Source of the DNA: Neisseriales bacterium | GTDB lineage: Bacteria; Pseudomonadota; Gammaproteobacteria; Burkholderiales; UBA11063 | Assembly: GCA_003538525.1 (NCBI GenBank) | Contig: DPRZ01000215.1 | Span: 1-5,213, forward strand | Direction: 5' to 3' | Length of the DNA stretch: 5,213 nt | Shown: positions 1-5,213 of the stretch, piece by piece | How positions within the stretch are numbered: the stretch's first letter is position 1 | Layout: the number at the start of each line of letters is the position of its first letter | Made by a program: the position numbers and the translations under genes | The notes under the pieces: generated by a model | Seen by the model: only the letters and a program-made list of their open reading frames with translations | Database searches by the model: none | Told to the model about the DNA's origin: nothing

Positions 1-60
1 GTTGTATTTTGTGCGGGATTTATATTTATTACTTCATACAATTTACGCCAGAAGGCTTAA
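1..60 (+). CDS. Possible C-terminal end of an upstream gene (truncated by window edge)
   Basis: Frame 1 is open from the first base to a TAA at 58-60 and reads VVFCAGFIFITSYNLRQKA. A hydrophobic run followed by a short tail with Arg and Lys is what the last transmembrane helix of an inner-membrane protein would look like. The support is weak, because the other two + frames are also open across these 60 bases and 19 residues are too few to assign a family. No terminator is visible between this stop and the promoter-like sequence of yceD. I do not recognise the protein. Confidence 0.3.
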   Translation, partial: VVFCAGFIFITSYNLRQKA

Positions 61-66
61 ATAGTC

Positions 67-95
67 ACAATTGCAATAGAATTCTAAGTTATAAT
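67..95 (+). promoter_or_regulatory. Probable sigma-70 promoter for yceD-rpmF(-plsX)
   Basis: A perfect TATAAT lies at 90-95, which predicts a transcript start near 102, about 30 bases before the yceD ATG. The -35 side is poor: the 17-base spacing falls on ACAATT (67-72), and the TTGCAA at 71-76 is only 13 bases from the -10. The call rests on the -10 box and its position just ahead of the first gene of the block. Confidence 0.5.
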
Positions 96-114
96 TTTGC
101 ACTTTTTAGCATTT

Positions 115-119
115 GAGGA
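115..119 (+). promoter_or_regulatory. Ribosome binding site candidate that decides the yceD start
   Basis: GAGGA at 115-119 is the only Shine-Dalgarno-like sequence ahead of yceD. It lies 13 bases before the ATG at 133, rather far but usable. It lies downstream of the TTG at 97 that would lengthen the protein by 12 residues, so it cannot serve that start. The TTG also sits only two bases after the TATAAT box, upstream of any transcript starting there. Confidence 0.5.
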
Positions 120-132
120 TCGGGTTTATAAG

Positions 133-603
133 ATGTATATTGACAATGTTAAATTTGCCAAAAGTGGCAAAACAATTAACGGGAAATTGGATTTACTCAA
201 ATGTGAGAGAATTCAAGAAATAGATCAATTTAGCGGTGAAGTTTCTTATGAACTAGTCGGTTATATGGATACGTTAAATAGACCTACACTTAAGCTTTCA
301 ATTTATGGTATAATCGGCACTTTATGTCAAAATTGTTTGCAGCCGATGGAGGTCACGCTTGATAACCAGTCGCGCATAACAGTTTTTTTTAATGAAGATC
401 AGCTTGATGCTGCTTTATTCGCTGAAGGTGATTCTGATGTCGAAGATGGCGTATTAGCTGAAGCTGAATTTGATATCATGCAACTGGTGGAAGATGAGGT
501 AATTATGTTACTTCCTTACGCTAGTAAACATGAGTCGTGTATTGGGCTAAGCTATCATGATAGCGCGGATAGCCCGTTTGGTGTTTTAAAGAATATTATT
601 TAG
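133..603 (+). CDS. yceD: YceD / DUF177 family 23S rRNA accumulation protein
   Basis: This is a 156-residue cytosolic protein of the YceD (DUF177) family, genetically linked to 23S rRNA accumulation in E. coli and in plastids; its biochemical role is not settled. Family features visible here are a CxxC pair in [11 protein letters not shown] (Cys65 and Cys68), an acidic middle section, the conserved [17 protein letters not shown] block (about residues 112-128), a His-Glu-Ser-Cys motif at 133-136, and the SPFGVLKNI tail at the C terminus. Length is close to the roughly 170 residues of the E. coli protein. I chose ATG 133 over an in-frame TTG at 97, because the TTG is too close to the -10 box and the only ribosome binding site is downstream of it. 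The gene lies 11 bases before rpmF, the standard neighbour of this family. An eight-T run at 383-390 leaves the frame intact. Confidence 0.9.
   Translation: MYIDNVKFAKSGKTINGKLDLLKCERIQEIDQFSGEVSYELVGYMDTLNRPTLKLSIYGIIGTLCQNCLQPMEVTLDNQSRITVFFNEDQLDAALFAEGDSDVEDGVLAEAEFDIMQLVEDEVIMLLPYASKHESCIGLSYHDSADSPFGVLKNII
544..575 (+). other. Nested inverted repeats inside the 3' end of yceD
   Basis: GGGCTA (544-549) pairs with TAGCCC (570-575), and between them lies a perfect 14-base palindrome, GCTATCATGATAGC (551-564). Together they can fold into a stacked hairpin in the mRNA about 40 bases before the rpmF start. No T run follows directly, so it does not look like an intrinsic terminator. It may be an RNA stability or processing element, or simply coding sequence. 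Confidence 0.45.
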
Positions 604-614
604 AGGTAATCAAC

Positions 615-794
615 ATGGCAGTTCAACAAAATAAAAAATCTCCTTCAAAACGTGGTATGCACCGTTCACACGATGCAATTACTGCACCAGCTACAGCAAT
701 TGAAGCGACAACTGGTGAAGTTCATTTACGTCACCATATTAGCCCAAACGGCGTGTATCGCGGCAAAAAAGTTCTTAAAACTAAAGGTGATTAA
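615..794 (+). CDS. rpmF: 50S ribosomal protein L32 (bL32)
   Basis: This 59-residue basic protein is bL32 of the large ribosomal subunit. The start [21 protein letters not shown] and the later [20 protein letters not shown] match the family along its whole length; E. coli L32 has 57 residues. It has no cysteines, so it is the zinc-free form and not the CxxC zinc-ribbon paralogue some bacteria carry. The AGAGG at 602-606 overlaps the yceD stop codon and sits eight bases before the ATG, so the two genes are probably translated from one mRNA. plsX begins 22 bases after its stop. The sequence resembles betaproteobacterial, Neisseria-like L32 most closely as I remember it, the best taxonomic hint in the window. 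Confidence 0.97.
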   Translation: MAVQQNKKSPSKRGMHRSHDAITAPATAIEATTGEVHLRHHISPNGVYRGKKVLKTKGD

Positions 795-816
795 TTCTTT
801 ATAAAGTAGCATAACT

Positions 817-1875
817 ATGGCGATAATCCTTGCAGTAGATGCTATGGGTGGTGATCACGGTGTAAATATTACTGTGCCATCCTGTTTACGCTTCTTAGAT
901 GAAACCGTGGACGTTAATGTAGTTTTAGTTGGTGATCGTGATGCTATTTACAAGCAAATTGGTGATAAGTTATCTCAATACAGCGATAGAATAGATGTAG
1001 TCCATGCCACTCAAGTAGTTGGTATGGATGAAGCACCACAAAGTGCAATGCGTACTAAACGTGATTCATCTATGCGTTTGGCGATTAATTTGGTTAAAGA
1101 AGGTAAAGCAAATGCTATTGTGTCTGCAGGTAATACTGGGGCATTGATGGCAATTTCGCGTTACGTGTTACGCACTATGGATGGTATTGATCGTCCAGCT
1201 ATTGCCAAATTACTCCCAACGGTCAAAGGTGAGGTTTGTATGCTGGACCTAGGTGCTAATATTGAGTGCTCACCAGAGCACTTAGTTCAATTTGGCATTA
1301 TGGGTGCGCAATTAATGCGTGGTGTAACTGGTAAAACTTCACCTAGCGTCGGTATTTTGAATATTGGTAGCGAAGATATCAAAGGTAATGAAACGGTCAA
1401 AAAAGCCGCGGAGTTATTGAAGAAAACTAACCTTAACTTCTATGGTAATGTTGAGGGCGATGACATTTTTAAAAGTGTTGTTGATGTGGTAGTGACCGAT
1501 GGTTTTACGGGGAATGTTTCTCTGAAAACCACCGAGGGCGTTGCCAAAATGATAGTTTTCTTTCTAAAAGAAGAATTTACCCGCAGCTGGATTACTAAGT
1601 TAATTGCTTTAATTTCTTACCCAGTTTTAAAGCGCTTAAAATTGCGTTTAAATCCTAGTAAGTATAATGGAGCGGTATTGTTAGGTCTGAATGGTTTGGT
1701 AATTAAGAGCCATGGTGGAGCTGATATTGATGGTTTCTATTATGCTTTAGTTCAAGCTCATCATGAAGTTGACGCTGGTGTAATTGGTCTATTGCAAGAT
1801 TATTTACAGCAAAATAAACATCTGGATGAAGATGTAGATGAGTTAATTGAATTTAATGATCTAAAAAGCTTATAA
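817..1875 (+). CDS. plsX: Phosphate acyltransferase PlsX (acyl-ACP:phosphate)
   Basis: PlsX converts acyl-ACP and inorganic phosphate into acyl-phosphate, the acyl donor for PlsY in the first step of glycerophospholipid synthesis. It is a peripheral membrane enzyme. The 352 residues are close to the 356 of E. coli. Diagnostic motifs are all present in order: VDAMGGDHG (7-15), VSAGNTGALM (102-111), DRPAIA (125-130), LDLGANIEC (143-151), NIGSEDIKGNE (182-192), VVTDGFTGNVSLKTTEG (225-241) and NGLVIKSHGGAD (292-303). A hydrophobic and basic stretch around residues 253-279 is the region expected to touch the membrane. The C terminus is acidic. The ribosome binding site is weak, with only an AAAG at 803-806, so translation may depend partly on coupling to rpmF 22 bases upstream. 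plsX between rpmF and fabH is the classic proteobacterial order. Confidence 0.97.
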   Translation: MAIILAVDAMGGDHGVNITVPSCLRFLDETVDVNVVLVGDRDAIYKQIGDKLSQYSDRIDVVHATQVVGMDEAPQSAMRTKRDSSMRLAINLVKEGKANAIVSAGNTGALMAISRYVLRTMDGIDRPAIAKLLPTVKGEVCMLDLGANIECSPEHLVQFGIMGAQLMRGVTGKTSPSVGILNIGSEDIKGNETVKKAAELLKKTNLNFYGNVEGDDIFKSVVDVVVTDGFTGNVSLKTTEGVAKMIVFFLKEEFTRSWITKLIALISYPVLKRLKLRLNPSKYNGAVLLGLNGLVIKSHGGADIDGFYYALVQAHHEVDAGVIGLLQDYLQQNKHLDEDVDELIEFNDLKSL

Positions 1876-1887
1876 CTTTTGTGATAA

Positions 1888-1916
1888 TTGACAGTGAAAC
1901 AATTTTTGTATATTTT
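1888..1916 (+). promoter_or_regulatory. Candidate sigma-70 promoter upstream of fabH (distal)
   Basis: A perfect TTGACA (1888-1893) is followed, after exactly 17 bases, by TATTTT (1911-1916), a 4/6 match to the -10 consensus. It begins 12 bases after the plsX stop codon. The predicted transcript starts near 1923 and would run through the terminator-like hairpin at 1962-1995 before reaching fabH. It is therefore either an attenuated promoter or a chance match in AT-rich DNA. Confidence 0.45.
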
Positions 1917-1952
1917 AAGTTGTTTAGCAGTAAACTATTATTGCAAATAAGG

Positions 1953-1958
1953 TATAAT
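1953..1958 (+). promoter_or_regulatory. Candidate -10 box immediately upstream of fabH (proximal)
   Basis: A perfect TATAAT lies at 1953-1958 with no good -35; the best spacing gives TAAACT at 1931-1936, 16 bases away. The predicted start, near 1964-1966, falls inside the left arm of the dyad at 1962-1981. A transcript made from here would lack part of that arm and could not form the full hairpin. Confidence 0.4.
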
Positions 1959-1961
1959 TTG

Positions 1962-1995
1962 GGCGGGGTTTAAACCCTGCCTTTTATTTTTTCTT
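1962..1995 (+). terminator. Intrinsic terminator-like hairpin between plsX and fabH (or operator dyad)
   Basis: GGCGGGGT (1962-1969) pairs with ACCCTGCC (1974-1981) over eight positions, including one G-T wobble, around a TTAA loop. A T-rich run follows at 1982-1995, interrupted by one A and one C. This is the form of an intrinsic terminator for transcription arriving from plsX. In double-stranded DNA the same 20 bases are a near-perfect dyad just downstream of a TATAAT box, so an operator bound by a repressor is a second reading. I do not recognise a known operator consensus in it. Confidence 0.65.
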
Positions 1996-2012
1996 AGGGT
2001 CGTGAAATAAAC

Positions 2013-2972
2013 ATGAAATATTCAAAAATTATAGCTACTGGAAGTTATTTGCCAGAAAAGATTTTAACTAATAAAGATTTAGAGCAATTAGTTGAAACTA
2101 ATGACGAATGGATTTTCGAGCGCACAGGGATTCGCCAACGTAGAATTGTCGCAGCTGGTGAAAAAACTAGTGATATGGCTTATCAAGCTGCGCTGAACGC
2201 TTTAGCAATGGCGCAAATGGATGCCAGTGAAATTGATTTGATTATTGTGGCGACGAGCACCCCTGATGCAATTTTCCCATCGACTTCTTGTATTGTGCAA
2301 AATAAGTTAGGCATTAAAACTAAGGGAACCTTTGACGTACAAGCTGCTTGTACCGGATTTATTTATGCACTAACTACGGCGGATTGTTATATTCGTTCAG
2401 GTATGGCTAAAACAGCTTTAGTAATTGGTGCCGATTCTATGTCAAGAATCGTTGATTATAATGATCGTGGCACCTGTATTTTATTTGGTGATGGCGCTGG
2501 AGCGGCTATTTTACAAGCGAGCGATGAGCCTGGTGTGCTGGGATGTGATATTCGTGCAGATGGAGCATATAATTCAATTTTGACCTGCGATGGTCATTTA
2601 TACAATGGTGAAATTCAAGGTAATCCATATATTAGTATGGATGGGCAAGCGGTGTTTAAATTTGCCGTGCGTTCTTTAACGGCGGTAGCTAAAGAGTTAG
2701 CTAAAAAAATTGGAGTTGATTTAGCCGATGTTAATTGGGTGATTCCGCATCAAGCTAATATTCGTATTTTAGAGGCTACGGCAAAATTACTTGGAACAGA
2801 CATGAAGCATGTGGTGACCACTGTTGAAGAGCACGGGAATACCTCGGCTGCATCAATACCATTGGCTTTTGATTGCGCGGTACGTGATGGTAGAATTCAA
2901 CGTGGAGATCTATTACTGCTCGAGGGAGTTGGTGCTGGATTTTCATGGGGTGCTTCGTTTATTAAATATTAA
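2013..2972 (+). CDS. fabH: 3-oxoacyl-ACP synthase III (KAS III)
   Basis: FabH condenses acetyl-CoA with malonyl-ACP to acetoacetyl-ACP and so starts type II fatty acid synthesis in the cytosol. The 319-residue protein has the thiolase-like fold of the family and its complete Cys-His-Asn triad: Cys113 in QAACTGFIYAL, His246 in VIPHQANIRI and Asn276 in EHGNTSAAS, matching Cys112, His244 and Asn274 of E. coli. Other family marks are NDEWIFERTGIRQR (30-43), STPDAIFPSTSC (82-93), LFGDGAGAAIL (157-167) and the C-terminal GVGAGFSWG (305-313). The ribosome binding site is modest: AGGG at 1996-1999, 13 bases from the ATG. The gene lies after a 137-base gap with its own promoter candidates and a hairpin, so it may head a separate fabH-fabD-fabG transcript. 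fabD starts 17 bases after its stop. Confidence 0.97.
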   Translation: MKYSKIIATGSYLPEKILTNKDLEQLVETNDEWIFERTGIRQRRIVAAGEKTSDMAYQAALNALAMAQMDASEIDLIIVATSTPDAIFPSTSCIVQNKLGIKTKGTFDVQAACTGFIYALTTADCYIRSGMAKTALVIGADSMSRIVDYNDRGTCILFGDGAGAAILQASDEPGVLGCDIRADGAYNSILTCDGHLYNGEIQGNPYISMDGQAVFKFAVRSLTAVAKELAKKIGVDLADVNWVIPHQANIRILEATAKLLGTDMKHVVTTVEEHGNTSAASIPLAFDCAVRDGRIQRGDLLLLEGVGAGFSWGASFIKY

Positions 2973-2989
2973 TTGAAGAGGAATTTGAT

Positions 2990-3928
2990 ATGACTAAATT
3001 TGCCTTTGTTTTTCCTGGTCAAGGTTCACAAGCCTTGAAAATGATGGATAATTTAGCTGAATTTGCAATAGTTCAGCAAACATTTGCGGAAGCTTCAGCT
3101 GCAATTGGGGTTGATTTTTGGGCAATGCTTCAAGAAGAAACTGCGGAAAATATTAATCAAACAATTAATACTCAGCCATTACTGCTTACGGCTAGTTATG
3201 CTACTTACTTAGTCTGGTTAGAGCAATCAGGTGGTAAAGTTCCAGATTATATGGCTGGGCATAGCCTTGGTGAATATAGTGCTTTGGTTGCTAGCGGTGT
3301 TTTGGATTTCGTTGATGCGGTGAAATTAGTCCGTAAACGTGCGGAGTTTATGCAAGAAGCGGTTAAACCTGGTGAAGGTGGTATGGCAGCAGTTTTAGGG
3401 TTGTCAGATGAATTGGTAATTGAGGGTTGTGCTGAAGTTATGGCAAGCGGTATTGGCGTAGTGCAAGGGGTTAATTTTAACTCTGTTGGGCAAGTGGTTA
3501 TTGCTGGAAATAAAGCTGCGGTCGAAAAAGCTAGCGAAGTGCTTAAAGCTAAGGGCGCGCGTAAGGTAATGTCATTGCCTGTGTCTGTTCCATCACATTG
3601 TGATTTAATGAAACCAGCTGCGGAGAAATTAGCACTTGAATTAAATAGTGTTAAGTTTAATCCAGCCAAAATTCCTTTAATTCAAAACGTGAATGGGGAA
3701 ATTGCCAGTGACATTCACGCGATCAAAGAAGGTTTAGTTAAACAATTGTATTCGCCAGTGCTGTGGACTAAATCAGTTGCAACTTTAGCACAAAATGATG
3801 TAATGACGATTGTCGAATGTGGTCCAGGCAAAGTGTTGTCGGGATTGAATAAGCGTATCCATGAAAGTGCAAAATTATTTAACTTGAACTCGGCTGAAAG
3901 TATGACTGCGTTGCAAGCAAGTCTGTAA
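2990..3928 (+). CDS. fabD: Malonyl-CoA:ACP transacylase
   Basis: FabD moves the malonyl group from malonyl-CoA to the acyl carrier protein, supplying the extender unit for FabH and the later condensing enzymes. All catalytic positions of the family are visible: Gln11 in FPGQGSQ (oxyanion hole), nucleophile Ser92 in AGHSLGEYSAL, Arg117 in VRKRAEFMQ (binds the malonyl carboxylate), His203 in VPSHCDLM, and Gln252 in KQLYSPVLWT. ECGPGKVLSGLNKRI near the C terminus is also typical. Length is 312 residues against 309 in E. coli. A strong GAAGAGGA ribosome binding site (2975-2982) sits seven bases before the ATG, and the 17-base gap to fabH indicates one transcript. fabG follows after 48 bases with no terminator or clear promoter between. 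Confidence 0.97.
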   Translation: MTKFAFVFPGQGSQALKMMDNLAEFAIVQQTFAEASAAIGVDFWAMLQEETAENINQTINTQPLLLTASYATYLVWLEQSGGKVPDYMAGHSLGEYSALVASGVLDFVDAVKLVRKRAEFMQEAVKPGEGGMAAVLGLSDELVIEGCAEVMASGIGVVQGVNFNSVGQVVIAGNKAAVEKASEVLKAKGARKVMSLPVSVPSHCDLMKPAAEKLALELNSVKFNPAKIPLIQNVNGEIASDIHAIKEGLVKQLYSPVLWTKSVATLAQNDVMTIVECGPGKVLSGLNKRIHESAKLFNLNSAESMTALQASL

Positions 3929-3976
3929 GCGAACAGAGTGTGTAATTATAGAGATTGTTTTAGAGGGATTTAAATT

Positions 3977-4711
3977 ATGTCAGAAATTAAGAAAATTGCG
4001 TTGGTAACTGGTGCGAGCCGTGGAATTGGGCGTTCAATTGCGACAACCTTGGCTAAAAATGGTATTACGGTAATTGGTACGGCAACTAGTGACAGCGGTG
4101 CTGAAGCTATAACGGAGTATCTTAAAGAATTTGGCGGGCGCGGAGTTGCTCTGAATGTAAATGATAAAGCCAATATTGATGCAGTAGTTAAAGATATTGC
4201 GTTAAAAGATGGCGATATTACCATTCTGGTAAATAATGCGGGGATTACTAAAGATGGTTTGTTAATGCGCATGAAAGAAGAAGACTGGGATGAGGTCTTA
4301 GATACTAATTTGAAATCAGTATTTTTATTAGTTAAAGCGGCAATTCGTGGCATGACCAAAGCTAAATTCGGTCGGATTATCAATGTTGCTTCGGTAGTTG
4401 GTTTTATGGGAAATGCTGGTCAAGTAAATTACTCAGCCGCTAAAGGTGGAATGATTGCAATGACTAAATCCTTAGCTAAAGAATTTGGTAGTCGTAATGT
4501 TACGGCTAATTGTGTCGCACCTGGTTTTATTCAAACTGATATGACAGACAAATTGCCAGAAGATGTTCGTGATGCGTATATAAAAAATATTCCATTGGGG
4601 CGTTTTGGTCAAGTTGAAGATATTGCGAATGCCGTTAAGTATTTAGCTAGCGATGAAGCTGGCTATGTAACTGGTTCTACCATTCATGTAAATGGCGGTA
4701 TGTACGTTTAA
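3977..4711 (+). CDS. fabG: 3-oxoacyl-ACP reductase (NADPH-dependent)
   Basis: FabG reduces 3-oxoacyl-ACP to 3-hydroxyacyl-ACP, the first reduction in each round of fatty acid elongation. It is a classical short-chain dehydrogenase of 244 residues, the same length as E. coli FabG. The cofactor-binding TGASRGIG is at 11-18, the NNAG motif at 86-89, and the catalytic tetrad is Asn111, Ser139, Tyr152 and Lys156 in the YSAAK motif. PGFIQTDMT (182-190) and the C-terminal GSTIHVNGGMYV are typical of true FabG rather than other reductases of this superfamily. AGAGGGA at 3962-3968, eight bases before the ATG, is a good ribosome binding site. It is the last gene of the cluster: the usual next gene, acpP, is missing and a terminator follows. 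Confidence 0.96.
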   Translation: MSEIKKIALVTGASRGIGRSIATTLAKNGITVIGTATSDSGAEAITEYLKEFGGRGVALNVNDKANIDAVVKDIALKDGDITILVNNAGITKDGLLMRMKEEDWDEVLDTNLKSVFLLVKAAIRGMTKAKFGRIINVASVVGFMGNAGQVNYSAAKGGMIAMTKSLAKEFGSRNVTANCVAPGFIQTDMTDKLPEDVRDAYIKNIPLGRFGQVEDIANAVKYLASDEAGYVTGSTIHVNGGMYV

Positions 4712-4751
4712 GATGAATTGATTAGTCTATAATATATTTGTGCGATCAAGC

Positions 4752-4795
4752 TAAAACAGCCTTAACTATGTGAAGAATAATTAAGGCTGTTTTAT
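4752..4795. terminator. Bidirectional intrinsic terminator between fabG and the antiporter gene
   Basis: TAAAACAGCCTTAA (4752-4765) and TTAAGGCTGTTTTA (4781-4794) are perfect 14-base inverted repeats around a 15-base loop. The outer part of the stem is an A run on the left and a T run on the right, so the hairpin gives a U tract on either strand. It lies 40 bases after the fabG stop and 17 bases from the stop of the convergent gene, exactly where a shared terminator is expected. Confidence 0.85.
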
Positions 4796-4811
4796 TAGTA
4801 TCACGTAATAG

Positions 4812-5213
4812 TTACTTAGATAATTTAGCAATGGCCCATTTAAAAGTACCACCTTGAATCAGAATTGAGGCTAAAACTACCACATAAGTAATTGCAACTA
4901 AACTATCAGGAAAACCCTCGATTGAGAGGGCAAGAGCAATTGAAAGACCACCACGAATGCCACCCCAAGCCAACAAAGTACTTTTTTTACATGAAAAGCT
5001 AGATTGACGGCGTAATACTGTTCCCAATATAAAATCAGGTGCCCACACGCTAATTAAGCGGGCAATAAATACAATAACAATGCATACTACACCGAGCAAA
5101 ATTGCAGCTTGATCGACTTTGATGGTAAGCATCATTAGACCAATTAAAACAAACAAGAACGCATTTAATATTTCGTCGATTAATTCCCAGAAATTATTTA
5201 AAACCAAAGTGGT
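4812..5213 (-). CDS. CPA1-family Na+(cation)/H+ antiporter, C-terminal part (5' end outside window)
   Basis: This is the last 133 residues of an integral inner-membrane antiporter that exchanges Na+ or another monovalent cation for H+. The frame stays open to the window edge, where it begins TTLVLNNFWELIDEILN, so the TTG at 5207 is an internal Leu codon. FWELIDEILNAFLFVLIGL is a hallmark of NhaP/YjcE-type CPA1 transporters, as is LLAWGGIRGGLSIALAL with its conserved Arg inside a membrane helix. At least four hydrophobic segments are visible: residues about 18-34, 36-55, 82-100 and 107-124. A basic loop with RRQ and CKK lies between the second and third. The cation-binding Asp helix of the family would be further upstream and cannot be checked. 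No long cytoplasmic regulatory tail is present, as the protein ends soon after the last helix with AIAKLSK. The gene is convergent with fabG and unrelated to lipid synthesis. Confidence 0.88.
   Translation of the reverse strand, partial: TTLVLNNFWELIDEILNAFLFVLIGLMMLTIKVDQAAILLGVVCIVIVFIARLISVWAPDFILGTVLRRQSSFSCKKSTLLAWGGIRGGLSIALALSIEGFPDSLVAITYVVVLASILIQGGTFKWAIAKLSK

Noticed and set aside
97..132. A longer yceD starting at TTG 97 (168 residues).
   Set aside because: The TTG lies two bases after a TATAAT box and upstream of the GAGGA site. The added 12 residues do not resemble the family start, whereas ATG 133 gives a normal N terminus.
383..390. An eight-T run in yceD as a possible slippage or phase-variation site.
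   Set aside because: The frame is intact and encodes Val-Phe-Phe. The gene is housekeeping, and a run this short is ordinary in AT-rich sequence.
1941..1946. TTGCAA before the proximal TATAAT box, similar to the TTGCAA before the yceD promoter, as a shared regulatory site.
   Set aside because: The distances to the -10 boxes differ (6 and 13 bases), neither fits a -35 element, and six bases are too few to claim a shared motif.
3247..3669. A 140-codon open frame on the - strand inside fabD.
   Set aside because: It is antisense to a gene with every catalytic residue intact. Its Ser/Thr/Ala/Pro-rich translation is typical of a reverse-strand shadow, and no ribosome site was apparent.
3970..4383. 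A 137-codon open frame on the - strand over the first half of fabG.
   Set aside because: It is antisense to a clear fabG, has low-complexity composition and matches no family I recognise.
4728..4733. A TATAAT box between fabG and the terminator, suggesting a short RNA or a relic acpP promoter.
   Set aside because: No -35 element stands at a suitable distance, and the transcript would be little more than the terminator hairpin. Chance is likely in AT-rich DNA.

Overview
The window is a stretch of chromosomal core genes from an AT-rich Gram-negative bacterium. It holds the conserved block yceD - rpmF - plsX - fabH - fabD - fabG, all on the + strand, followed by a convergent, truncated cation/proton antiporter gene on the - strand. 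The L32 protein, with its start [21 protein letters not shown] and its end near KTKGD, reads like the betaproteobacterial (Neisseriales-type) form. My best guess is therefore a low-G+C betaproteobacterium, possibly a Neisseriales relative. That is an inference from remembered sequences, not from a search.

Layout. Positions 1-60 may hold the last 19 codons of an upstream membrane protein. A TATAAT box at 90-95 probably starts the transcript for yceD (133-603) and rpmF (615-794), with plsX (817-1875) close behind. The 137-base gap before fabH (2013-2972) is the most structured non-coding part of the window. It contains a TTGACA/TATTTT promoter candidate, a second TATAAT box, and a GC-rich 20-base dyad followed by a T-rich run that looks like an intrinsic terminator. 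fabD (2990-3928) and fabG (3977-4711) follow with good ribosome binding sites. A 14-bp inverted repeat with flanking A and T runs (4752-4795) separates fabG from the convergent antiporter gene and can serve as a terminator for both.

How the genes work together. YceD is linked to 23S rRNA maturation and L32 is a 50S ribosomal protein. PlsX makes acyl-phosphate from acyl-ACP for phospholipid synthesis. FabD makes malonyl-ACP, FabH condenses it with acetyl-CoA to start type II fatty acid synthesis, and FabG performs the first reduction of each elongation cycle. The block thus ties ribosome production to membrane lipid production. The acyl carrier protein gene acpP, which follows fabG in many proteobacteria, is absent here.

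I see no undescribed system, mobile element, CRISPR array or RNA gene. All six complete genes have intact catalytic or conserved residues. The points most worth a second look are the promoter/terminator arrangement before fabH, the nested hairpin at the end of yceD, and the loss or relocation of acpP.
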